This document shows positions 1 through 6,319 of a stretch of DNA of 20,676 nucleotides, one piece after another (position 1 is the first letter of the stretch; every line of letters starts with the position of its first letter). Under the pieces are notes generated by a model, which did no database searches, was not told where the DNA came from, and saw only the letters and a program-made list of their open reading frames with translations. The DNA is from JBAXRT01 sp037131065 (GTDB lineage Bacteria; Bacteroidota; Bacteroidia; Bacteroidales; FEN-979). The translations under genes and the position numbers were made by a program. The stretch spans positions 1-20,676 of the forward strand of contig JBAXRT010000041.1 of the NCBI GenBank assembly GCA_037131065.1, written 5' to 3'.

Positions 1-13
1 CGGTAATTTACTG

Positions 14-86
14 AGCCACTCAGGGGACTTGAACCCCCGACCTGCTAATTACGAATCAGCTGCTCTACCAACTGAGCTAAAGTGGC
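14..86 (-). tRNA. tRNA-Thr (anticodon CGT)
   Basis: Read on the minus strand this folds into a full 73-nt cloverleaf. The acceptor stem is GCCACTT with GAGTGGC, the D arm contains GCTCAGTTGGTAGAGC, and the anticodon stem GCTGA/TTAGC closes the loop TTCGTAA. The T arm is GGGGGTTCAAGTCCCC. Loop positions 34-36 read CGT, which decodes the threonine codon ACG. The discriminator base is T and the next bases are CAG, so CCA is not encoded and must be added after transcription. A TAATTTTG -7 box lies at 122-129. The transcript's 3' flank and terminator fall outside the window. Confidence 0.96.
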
Positions 87-121
87 ATGAATATTAAGCG
101 GTAGCATTATTTCTGCGGCAA

Positions 122-129
122 CAAAATTA
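122..129 (-). promoter_or_regulatory. Probable -7 box of the tRNA-Thr promoter
   Basis: The minus strand reads TAATTTTG, an exact match to the Bacteroidota -7 consensus TAnnTTTG, 36 nt upstream of the tRNA 5' end. The same octamer stands before tRNA-Pro (2078-2085). I do not see a convincing -33 TTG at the expected distance. Confidence 0.5.
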
Positions 130-232
130 CAGATTTTTTTCAATCTCCATTTTGATGCCTGTCTTTTTGGCGATACGGTATATGGAATTGCATCAAAACA
201 GGAAAGCATACCGGTACTTAGCGATGAAAAGT

Positions 233-1216
233 TTATTTCCTGGGACCTGAAAATATTGCCCCTGTACCGAGCCAGTTTTCTATATCCTTCTGATCAATCT
301 GTAAGAAATTGATCTCTTTTTTAACTACCCCATTCTCCAGATACACTATTACCGGAACCTCAGAACCAACAAGATTTATAAAATCCTTTGTAAGTAATAA
401 AGTATGCGGAATAGAATAAGATTTTGATTTCGCCAGAAACTGTGAAATTTCTTCAACCCTTCCGAAAAGAATGAAATAGACCGGAATTGCCGGGTTCGCT
501 TTTCTAATTATAGAAAATTTATAAGCCGCCATCAAACAGGAAGGGCATGTGAGACTAAAGAATGCAACGATGTGCTTACCCTTTCTGATTTCCTGAGAAG
601 GTTTAGTAAAAGTTGAACCCGAATAGAGCTTGTTCAGTTCTATATTCCTCGAAGTCGAAATTTGAACCGTCTGATTCGTTGAAGAAGATGTGATAATATC
701 CAGCGCTGACGGAATACCAAATGAGATAATAATGGTTCCGGAAATGATCAGCTTCGGATATTCCCATTCCAATCCATTATGATATCTATAAAGAATAAAT
801 GTAATAACCAGAAGGAAAACGTTTTTGAGGATTGATTCGATTGGATTCATCATAAGAAGTGATCCAAAACAATTGCAATTTTCCTGGTTCCCCTTTGTCA
901 ACAATAAACCGAGTAGATAAACCGTAAAGATTAACAACAATCCCGAGGAAAGCAATAATGTAAATTGTCGCAATCTGAAATTAAGAATGATCAGCAGCCC
1001 TAAAAACAATTCAGAACTTATGATCAACAGGGCAATCCATTTGGCAAATTTCCAACCGACCAACCCGGTATCAACCAGATTTAATTCGAATAATTCTATC
1101 TCAGTGACTTTTAAATAGGCGGAAATGATAAAGAGGCCACCCAGCAGGATAGAGAGGGTATAGAGAATTATGTTCTTGAGGGTGGTTCTCAAAATAATTG
1201 TGACTCCAGACGCCAA
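233..1216 (-). CDS. MauE/DoxX-like membrane protein fused to a thioredoxin-like domain
   Basis: The N-terminal half (about residues 15-175) is hydrophobic with several membrane helices and resembles the MauE/DoxX redox-membrane family. It includes the Cys pair C114-N-C116 in 'ENCNCFG', a position where MauE-like proteins carry conserved cysteines. After a last membrane segment near 155-175, the C-terminal part (about 185-327) looks like a periplasm-facing thioredoxin fold with a CPSC active site (C224, C227) in 'FFSLTCPSC'. Known relatives pass electrons or disulfides across the membrane; the substrate here is unknown. No in-frame ATG exists at the 5' end. The listed start is TTG at 1216, but TTG at 1192 ('MRTTLKNIILY...') fits the family N-terminus better and has GGAG upstream at 1203-1206. 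The gene lies downstream of a Cys-rich lipoprotein gene on the same strand, with a terminator-like hairpin between them. It is AT-richer than the efflux genes. Confidence 0.8.
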   Translation of the reverse strand: MASGVTIILRTTLKNIILYTLSILLGGLFIISAYLKVTEIELFELNLVDTGLVGWKFAKWIALLIISSELFLGLLIILNFRLRQFTLLLSSGLLLIFTVYLLGLLLTKGNQENCNCFGSLLMMNPIESILKNVFLLVITFILYRYHNGLEWEYPKLIISGTIIISFGIPSALDIITSSSTNQTVQISTSRNIELNKLYSGSTFTKPSQEIRKGKHIVAFFSLTCPSCLMAAYKFSIIRKANPAIPVYFILFGRVEEISQFLAKSKSYSIPHTLLLTKDFINLVGSEVPVIVYLENGVVKKEINFLQIDQKDIENWLGTGAIFSGPRK

Positions 1217-1276
1217 AGATAAACCATGGAATTCGGTTGAGTCCTTTTAAAGAAAAAAAACATAAGGAAAAAACTT

Positions 1277-1312
1277 AAGAGCCAGAAAATTATTAAAAAT
1301 TTTCTGGCTCTT
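1277..1312 (-). terminator. Strong intrinsic terminator-like hairpin after the small lipoprotein gene
   Basis: A perfect 15-bp stem (1277-1291 with 1298-1312) closes a 6-nt loop. On the minus strand it begins 5 nt after the lipoprotein stop codon and is followed by AAG and then TTTTTT. It should end the lipoprotein transcript or reduce read-through into the MauE-thioredoxin gene. The stem could also protect the 3' end of the upstream mRNA. Confidence 0.8.
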
Positions 1313-1317
1313 TGTCA

Positions 1318-1509
1318 CTACTGAAGGTGACAATTTGTACCGACAGTTTTACAGGCATCTTCGGCTGCACTTTGTGAAATTGCCTGAATGGTTGCTGTTA
1401 CACCATAATCACATTTACATGTGTAGGTCTTTTTTGTACATGAAGAAATAGTTAATGTGACTAAGGACACAATAAAAACTGATGCAATAATTAATAAAAG
1501 TTTCTTCAT
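1318..1509 (-). CDS. Small Cys-rich lipoprotein (63 aa)
   Basis: The protein begins MKKLLLIIAS and has a hydrophobic signal segment to about residue 23, with the lipobox-like sequence TISSC; C24 is the likely lipidated residue. The mature part is only about 40 residues yet carries four more cysteines (C31, C33, C53, C60), enough for two disulfides, around a central 'ATIQAISQSAAEDAC' stretch. Small lipoproteins of this shape are common in Bacteroidota, but I know of no defined function. It lies just upstream of the membrane-anchored thioredoxin-like gene on the same strand, so that oxidoreductase is a plausible partner; this is inferred from position and cysteine content only. No TAnnTTTG box is visible directly upstream. 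The ATG at 1509 is the only sensible start. Confidence 0.75.
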   Translation of the reverse strand: MKKLLLIIASVFIVSLVTLTISSCTKKTYTCKCDYGVTATIQAISQSAAEDACKTVGTNCHLQ

Positions 1510-1710
1510 TGGATTGGGTTTAAGGTGAATAATTAATTTTAAAAACGGCGCAATTTATTAAAAATATTTTAACTATAATCCCATTACATAATGGTAACAT
1601 AAATATGTATTTAGACTTGATAAACAAATGTTAATAACGCATTAAAATACCAACTAATGTAAATGATCCGGAAACCTTGAAAGGAAAAGATGAGATTTTA
1701 CGATAAAATT

Positions 1711-1755
1711 AAAAAACCCAAATCGCATAATATGTTCAATATTAATTGATTTGGG
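1711..1755 (-). terminator. Two-part hairpin with T tract (terminator-like)
   Basis: An 8-bp outer stem (1717-1724 with 1748-1755), a 3x3 internal loop and a 6-bp inner stem (TAATAT at 1728-1733 with ATATTA at 1739-1744) close a 5-nt loop. On the minus strand the stem is followed by TTTTTT. It lies just beyond the 26-bp copy of the tRNA-Pro 3' end, in the same relative place as the terminator that follows the intact tRNA. Confidence 0.6.
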
Positions 1756-1762
1756 TAATTCT

Positions 1763-1788
1763 GTTTTTGATTGGTCGGGATGAGAAGA
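1763..1788 (-). repeat. 26-bp copy of the tRNA-Pro 3' end (tRNA remnant or att-like repeat)
   Basis: This segment is identical, in the same orientation, to 1934-1959. That stretch covers the last bases of the tRNA-Pro T arm and acceptor stem, the CCA, and 9 nt of 3' flank. Upstream on the minus strand the match breaks down at once, with at most scattered similarity, so only the 3' fragment survives. It may be a decayed tandem tRNA-Pro copy or an integration-type repeat. Confidence 0.8.
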
Positions 1789-1837
1789 GTGACTCAGCCT
1801 TCGGCCTCGCCGGACTTCCAAGAGGGGGGCTTCAATC

Positions 1838-1868
1838 AAAAACCTGAGGCTACACCTCTGGTTTTTTT
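1838..1868. terminator. Terminator-like hairpin, readable on both strands
   Basis: The arms AAAAACC (1838-1844) and GGTTTTT (1860-1866), a T-T mismatch, and the pair GAGG/CCTC close a 5-nt CTACA loop. T runs follow on both strands (seven T on plus, five T on minus). It would act as a second terminator for tRNA-Pro transcripts on the minus strand. Confidence 0.55.
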
Positions 1869-1911
1869 ATTCCAGTTCAGACTGCAAACAAGTTTGCGTC
1901 TTCCTGAAATA

Positions 1912-1939
1912 AAAAAACCGGCGATTTTCGCCGGTTTTT
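1912..1939 (-). terminator. Intrinsic terminator of tRNA-Pro
   Basis: The perfect inverted repeat AAAAACCGGCGA / TCGCCGGTTTTT closes a 3-nt loop. On the minus strand it starts 3 nt after the encoded CCA and ends in a run of seven T. Because the arms carry both A and T tracts it could also terminate plus-strand transcripts. Confidence 0.88.
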
Positions 1940-1959
1940 GATTGGTCGGGATGAGAAGA
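1934..1959 (-). repeat. 26-bp repeat, copy inside tRNA-Pro 3' end
   Basis: This is the partner of the copy at 1763-1788. It spans the tRNA-Pro 3' end including the encoded CCA (1943-1945) and continues 9 nt into the left arm of the terminator. The two copies are 171 bp apart, start to start. Confidence 0.8.
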
Positions 1960-2019
1960 CTCGAACTTCCGACCCCCACGTCCCGAACGTGGTGCGCTAG
2001 CCAACTGCGCTACATCCCG
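1943..2019 (-). tRNA. tRNA-Pro (anticodon CGG), CCA encoded
   Basis: On the minus strand it folds as a normal tRNA. The acceptor is CGGGATG/CATCCCG, the D arm GCGCAGTTGGCTAGCGC, and the anticodon stem CCACG/CGTGG closes the loop TTCGGGA; the T arm is GGAAGTTCGAGTCTTC. Loop positions 34-36 read CGG (codon CCG, proline). Discriminator A is followed by an encoded CCA, unlike tRNA-Thr in this window. A promoter lies at 2078-2109, a structured leader at 2025-2073 and a strong terminator directly downstream. Confidence 0.97.
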
Positions 2020-2024
2020 GTATA

Positions 2025-2073
2025 CCTCCTTTAAAAGAACGACTGAATTTTTCAGGAGACTCTTCAAAGGAGG
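2025..2073 (-). other. Nested hairpin in the tRNA-Pro 5' leader
   Basis: CCTCCTTT (2025-2032) and AAAGGAGG (2066-2073) form a perfect 8-bp inverted repeat. A small hairpin CTGAA/TTCAG (2043-2055) sits inside it. The whole structure lies between the predicted transcription start and the mature tRNA 5' end, so it may guide leader processing. Confidence 0.5.
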
Positions 2074-2077
2074 GGCG

Positions 2078-2109
2078 CAAAATTACGAAATAATTTCCGA
2101 TTTTTCCAA
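2078..2109 (-). promoter_or_regulatory. Promoter of tRNA-Pro (-33 and -7 boxes)
   Basis: The minus strand reads TTG (2107-2109), a 21-nt spacer, then TAATTTTG (2078-2085). This matches the Bacteroidota housekeeping promoter pattern TTG / TAnnTTTG. The predicted leader is about 50 nt. Confidence 0.6.
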
Positions 2110-2159
2110 CCGGCGTTTTTCTGTCTCCTCTTTTATGGTCCCTGAAGAAATATAATTAT

Positions 2160-2167
2160 TACCTTTG
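2160..2167 (+). promoter_or_regulatory. -7 box before the efflux operon
   Basis: TACCTTTG matches TAnnTTTG exactly. Transcription would then begin near 2174, which makes the upstream GTG at 2175 unlikely as a start and supports the ATG at 2202, leaving a leader of roughly 28 nt. No clear -33 TTG is present. Confidence 0.5.
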
Positions 2168-2201
2168 CTTCCCTGTGCAATTTTTTTACAAAACCTTTAG
2201 T

Positions 2202-3254
2202 ATGAATAAAATAAAGGTCATTCCTCTCTGTTTCCTCCTTCTTCCCTTTTTATTTTTTGTTACGGGTTGCAACTCTGTGGATAAGGGTAATGCCGGTAAA
2301 GGCGGTCCACCCAAAGCCATCACTGTGGGGGCAGTCGTGATAAAACCACGGGTACTGGAGAACAAGATCATCTCCACCGGATCCCTCCTGGCCAATGAAG
2401 AGGTTGAACTACGCAGCGAGGTCCCGGGGCGGATCGTCGAAATCAATTTTGAAGAAGGCAGTCATGTTCGCAAGGGTGATCTCCTGCTGAAAATTGATGA
2501 CCGGGAACTCCAAGCCCAGCTGAAAAAGCTCATGGTGGAAGAAAAACAGGCAAAAGACGACCTCTACCGTAAGGAAAAGCTCCTGCAAATGAAAGCGGTC
2601 AGCCAGGAAGAGTATGATAAATCTTTCAATACCCTTGGGATCACCCAAGCACAAATTGACCTGGTAAAGACACAAATTTCCAAGACAGAGATCTACGCCC
2701 CGTTCCACGGCCTCATCGGTTTGCGGCAGGTTAGTCCCGGGGGGTTTGTTTCCTCATCAACCCTCGTTACAAGGCTTCAGCAGACCGATCCGGTCAAAAT
2801 CGATTTTTCAATTCCGGAAAAGTACAGGGAAAAGGTCAAAAAAGGAACCCTGATCAAATTCCGAGTTGAGGGCAGCGACAGCTCTTTTGCCGGACGGGTT
2901 TATGCCATCGATCCGAAAATTGACCCCGCAACAAGAAACCTTGCCCTGAGGGCCCTCTGCCCCAACCCGGGAGGCTTGCTGGTGCCGGGTGCCTTTGCCA
3001 AAGTAGAAATTGTACTCGACGACCTGAAGGAGGCCCTGGTTATCCCGTCCGAAGCCATCATTCCCATAATGGGTGGCGAAAAGGTCTTCATCTGCAAAGA
3101 TGGCAAGGCAAAATCCCGTATCGTTACCACCGGTATCCGCACCGAACGCGAAGTACAGGTTATCAATGGACTGAATCCTGCAGATACGGTCATCATTACA
3201 GCCCTGCTTCAGCTCAGGGAAGATATGCCGGTTAATATCAGGATCTCACGATGA
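2202..3254 (+). CDS. RND efflux periplasmic adaptor (HlyD/MFP family) lipoprotein
   Basis: This 350-aa protein is the membrane-fusion subunit that links an inner-membrane RND pump to an outer-membrane channel. The start 'MNKIKVIPLCFLLLP' gives a signal peptide with the lipobox FVTGC, so C23 is probably lipidated. A biotinyl/lipoyl-like half-motif follows ('SEVPGRIVEINFEEGSHVRKGDLLLKIDD'-type region, about residues 75-105). Next come a charged helical hairpin with 'KAVSQEEYDKS', the second lipoyl half ('IYAPFHGLIG'), a beta-barrel region, and a C-terminal membrane-proximal domain ending in 'PVNIRISR'. Length and order are typical of AcrA-like adaptors. Its stop codon overlaps the pump's start by 4 nt (ATGA), so the genes are translationally coupled. 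An upstream GTG (2175) would add 9 residues but falls at the predicted transcription start. Substrates cannot be read from sequence. Confidence 0.93.
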   Translation: MNKIKVIPLCFLLLPFLFFVTGCNSVDKGNAGKGGPPKAITVGAVVIKPRVLENKIISTGSLLANEEVELRSEVPGRIVEINFEEGSHVRKGDLLLKIDDRELQAQLKKLMVEEKQAKDDLYRKEKLLQMKAVSQEEYDKSFNTLGITQAQIDLVKTQISKTEIYAPFHGLIGLRQVSPGGFVSSSTLVTRLQQTDPVKIDFSIPEKYREKVKKGTLIKFRVEGSDSSFAGRVYAIDPKIDPATRNLALRALCPNPGGLLVPGAFAKVEIVLDDLKEALVIPSEAIIPIMGGEKVFICKDGKAKSRIVTTGIRTEREVQVINGLNPADTVIITALLQLREDMPVNIRISR

Positions 3255-6200
3255 ATATCTCCTCGATAAGCATCAGCCGTCCGGTCCTTGCAACCGTGAT
3301 ATCCCTGCTGATCCTCCTCTTCGGCATTATCGGTTATGCTTTTCTCGGCGTAAGGGAATTTCCAAGCGTAGACCCGCCGGTGATCACGGTTACAACAAAT
3401 TATATCGGGGCCAATGCCGATGTCATTGAATCCCAGATCACTGAACCGCTGGAAGAATCCATCAATGGTATAGCAGGAATTCGCTCCATGACTTCCGTAA
3501 GCAGCGATGGCCGGAGCAATATCACCGTCGAATTTGAACTTGGCGTCGATATGGAAGCGGCTGCGAATGATGTCCGTGACCGCGTGTCCCGTGCCATCCG
3601 GAATATCCCTCCGGATACAGATCCTCCCATCGTAACCAAATCTGATGCAGATGCCGGTTTTATTTTGATCCTTACCCTTCAGAGCAACGCCCGCGACCTG
3701 ATGGAGTTATCCGACATTGCAAACAACGTTTTTAAAGAACGACTCCAGACGGTTCCGGGTGTCAGTGAAATCCGTATTGGCGGTGAGCGGAAATACTCCA
3801 TTAAATTACTTCTCGATCCCGGAAAATTGTCAAGCTTCCAGCTCACTCCCGGCGATGTAAGAGATGCCCTTAACCGTGAAAACATCGAACTGCCCACCGG
3901 GAGGATCGAAGGTTATGGAACCGAACTGACCATTCGGACAAAAGGACGGCTGACAACCCCGGCAGAATTCAACGACATGATCATCAAGGAAAAGAACGGG
4001 ACGGTCATCCGGATGCGCGATATCGGGACCGCCATGCTCCTACCTGAGAATGAAAGGACCCTGTTAAGGGGAAATGGTAATGTTCCTATGGTAGGGGTCC
4101 TGATCACACCGCAGCCTGGAGCAAACCAGATTGCCATTGCAGATGAATGTTACAAAAGGCTGGAACAGCTCCGTTCGGAAGTGCCTGCCGATATCACCAT
4201 CGGAACAAACCTCGATACGACACTGAGTATTCGCAAAGCGATTACGGAAGTGCAGGAGACCATCCTTATTGCATTCGGCCTGGTCCTTATGGTCATCTTC
4301 TTTTTCCTTCGCAGCTGGAGAACCACGATGATCCCGATCATTGCCATTCCGATCTCCCTGATCAGCGGCTTTTTTATCATGTACCTGGCCGGATTTTCAA
4401 TCAACATCCTCACACTGCTAGGGATCGTCCTGGCAACCGGGCTTGTTGTGGATGATGCCATCGTTGTTCTGGAGAACATTTACCATAAAATTGAAGGGGG
4501 AATGGATCCGATCGAAGCCGGGCATAAGGGTTCCAAAGAGATCTACTTTGCAATCCTCTCCACAACGATAACGCTTGCAGCTGTCTTTCTCCCGATCATT
4601 TTCCTGCAGGGTCTTACCGGAAGACTTTTCCGCGAATTCGGTGTTGTGGTGGCCGGGACCGTCATTGTCTCCGCACTTGTGTCGCTTACCCTTACTCCAA
4701 TGATGAGTTCCCGGATGTTGCGGAAGGTGGAACACCACAATGCCCTGTTTACCTATACAGAGAACCTCTTAAACCGCTTCACAGACCTTTATAACCGGTC
4801 CCTGACGTTTTTTATTAAAAACCGCTGGCTTGCAATTATAATTGTCATCGTATCCGGTGGGATCATCCTCGGAATCGGTATGTTAATCCCGACAGAACTT
4901 GCACCAATGGAAGATAAGAGCCGGATGCAACTGATGTCGACAGCACCTGAAGGAACCTCTTTTGAGCTGATGGATAAATACATCAGCCAACTATCGGCCA
5001 TTTGCGATACCATCCCGGAAAAAGAATCGATGATGGCAATCACTGCCCCCGGTTACGGATCCTCTTCCTCCACAAATACGGGTTTCGTCAGAATAACACT
5101 GACCCAGCCGCAGTTCAGGCAAAGGACCCAGCAGGATATAGCGGACGAACTCAGCATCATCGGAAAAAAGTACAACTTCGCACGGACCTTCGTGATCCAG
5201 GAACAGACCATCGGCGGCGGCCGGGGTTCAGGCCTCCCTGTTCAGTATGTGATCCTCGCTCCCGATTTCGAAAAACTGAAAAAGTACCTTCCGGGTTTCA
5301 TGGAAAAAGCCCAGGCCAACCCCAAGTTTCAGACCGTCGACCTGAATCTGAAATTCAACAAACCGGAGATCTCTGTTGAAATTGACCGGGACCGCGCCCG
5401 TGCCCTTGGTATTAATGTCCGTGACATTGCCGAAAACCTTCAGCTCTATTTCAGCGGTCAGCGGTATGGTTATTTCATTATGAACAGCAAGCAATACCAG
5501 GTTATCGGTCAGGCTGACAGGTCAAACCGTGACAGGCCGCTTGACCTGAGCTCCATCTATGTAAGGAATAATAAAGGTGAACTTATCCAGCTCGACAATG
5601 TCGTAAAGCTGAAACAGCAGAGCAATCCTCCCCAGCTTTTCCGATATAACCGGTATGTTTCCGCCACTGTTTCTGCACAGCCGGCAAAAGGTGTTACCCT
5701 CGGACAGGGGATCGCCGAGATGAGGAAAATAGGCAAAGAGACCTTTGATGATTCATTTTCATCCGCCCTCTCGGGAACTTCAAAAGAGTTTGAAGACAGC
5801 TCGGGTAGCCTTCTTTTCGCCCTGCTGCTTGCCCTTGTCCTTGTCTACCTTATCCTGGCTACCCAGTTCGAAAGTTTTATCGATCCCATGATCATCATGT
5901 TTACAGTACCGCTTGCACTGGCAGGGGCAGTCTTGTCCCTGTGGCTCTTCGGACAGACCCTGAACATATTCAGCGAAATTGGTGTGATCGTTCTGATCGG
6001 TATTGTCACCAAAAACGGTATCCTCATCGTCGAGTTTGCCAACCAGCGCAAAGCCGCAGGCCTTTCCCTGAAGGAGGCCGTTATTGATGCCGCAACCCGC
6101 CGGCTGCGGCCTATTCTGATGACCAGTCTTGCCACTGCACTTGGGGCGCTTCCGATCGCGATGGCCCTCGGAGCCGCCTCACGCAGCCGGGTGCCAATGG

Positions 6201-6319
6201 GGATCACCATCATTGGCGGACTGATCTTCTCCCTTATCCTTACACTTTATGTCATCCCAGCTCTCTATACCTATCTCTCAAGTTCCGGGAAACCAAAAAA
6301 GTTACACCATGCTGCTTAG
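3251..6319 (+). CDS. RND multidrug-type efflux pump (AcrB/HAE1-like permease)
   Basis: This 1022-aa inner-membrane antiporter has the usual length of the hydrophobe/amphiphile RND family. It opens with 'ISISRPVLATVISLLILLFGIIGY' (TM1), then the first periplasmic porter domain. The TM2-TM6 block carries the proton-relay pair D401-D402 in 'GLVVDDAIVVLENI'. The second porter/docking domain follows ('GGGRGSGLPVQYVI'), and TM8-TM12 contain the relay lysine K921 in 'GIVTKNGILIVEFANQ' and the 'RLRPILMTSLATALGALP' motif. All key relay residues are present, so it should be active. It uses the proton gradient to expel compounds through the adaptor and TolC partners encoded on either side. The gene overlaps the adaptor by 4 nt and the next gene by about 11 nt, so the three are co-translated. 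Substrate range is unknown. Confidence 0.95.
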   Translation: MNISSISISRPVLATVISLLILLFGIIGYAFLGVREFPSVDPPVITVTTNYIGANADVIESQITEPLEESINGIAGIRSMTSVSSDGRSNITVEFELGVDMEAAANDVRDRVSRAIRNIPPDTDPPIVTKSDADAGFILILTLQSNARDLMELSDIANNVFKERLQTVPGVSEIRIGGERKYSIKLLLDPGKLSSFQLTPGDVRDALNRENIELPTGRIEGYGTELTIRTKGRLTTPAEFNDMIIKEKNGTVIRMRDIGTAMLLPENERTLLRGNGNVPMVGVLITPQPGANQIAIADECYKRLEQLRSEVPADITIGTNLDTTLSIRKAITEVQETILIAFGLVLMVIFFFLRSWRTTMIPIIAIPISLISGFFIMYLAGFSINILTLLGIVLATGLVVDDAIVVLENIYHKIEGGMDPIEAGHKGSKEIYFAILSTTITLAAVFLPIIFLQGLTGRLFREFGVVVAGTVIVSALVSLTLTPMMSSRMLRKVEHHNALFTYTENLLNRFTDLYNRSLTFFIKNRWLAIIIVIVSGGIILGIGMLIPTELAPMEDKSRMQLMSTAPEGTSFELMDKYISQLSAICDTIPEKESMMAITAPGYGSSSSTNTGFVRITLTQPQFRQRTQQDIADELSIIGKKYNFARTFVIQEQTIGGGRGSGLPVQYVILAPDFEKLKKYLPGFMEKAQANPKFQTVDLNLKFNKPEISVEIDRDRARALGINVRDIAENLQLYFSGQRYGYFIMNSKQYQVIGQADRSNRDRPLDLSSIYVRNNKGELIQLDNVVKLKQQSNPPQLFRYNRYVSATVSAQPAKGVTLGQGIAEMRKIGKETFDDSFSSALSGTSKEFEDSSGSLLFALLLALVLVYLILATQFESFIDPMIIMFTVPLALAGAVLSLWLFGQTLNIFSEIGVIVLIGIVTKNGILIVEFANQRKAAGLSLKEAVIDAATRRLRPILMTSLATALGALPIAMALGAASRSRVPMGITIIGGLIFSLILTLYVIPALYTYLSSSGKPKKLHHAA

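Larger units (their letters stand above)
1510..1942. other. 433-bp intergenic region rich in hairpins and repeats
   Basis: No credible gene lies here. From right to left it holds the terminator after tRNA-Pro (1912-1939), a second terminator-like hairpin (1838-1868), and a GC-rich segment with short palindromes (about 1789-1832). These are followed by a 26-bp copy of the tRNA-Pro 3' end (1763-1788), a third hairpin with a T tract (1711-1755), and an AT-rich stretch (1510-1700) that should contain the lipoprotein promoter. The short open frames here are translations of tRNA and repeat sequence. Confidence 0.75.

Noticed and set aside
150..198. 9-bp inverted repeat downstream of the MauE-thioredoxin gene
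   Set aside because: TTTTGATGC/GCATCAAAA pairs perfectly, but the 31-nt loop and lack of a T run make it a poor terminator; it may be chance.
1654..1839. Minus-strand 61-codon open frame
   Set aside because: It is a translation of the palindromic segment and the tRNA-Pro remnant; its composition is not protein-like and it has no start context.
1867..2067. Minus-strand 66-codon open frame
   Set aside because: It runs straight through tRNA-Pro and its terminator, a common artefact over tRNA genes.
2175..2201. GTG-started N-terminal extension of the adaptor
   Set aside because: The GTG lies at the predicted transcription start 8 nt after TACCTTTG, and the signal peptide begins cleanly at ATG 2202.
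4147..4455. Plus-strand 102-codon frame inside the pump gene
   Set aside because: It is an alternative frame of the RND pump with Pro/His/Arg-rich composition; the pump frame is unambiguous.
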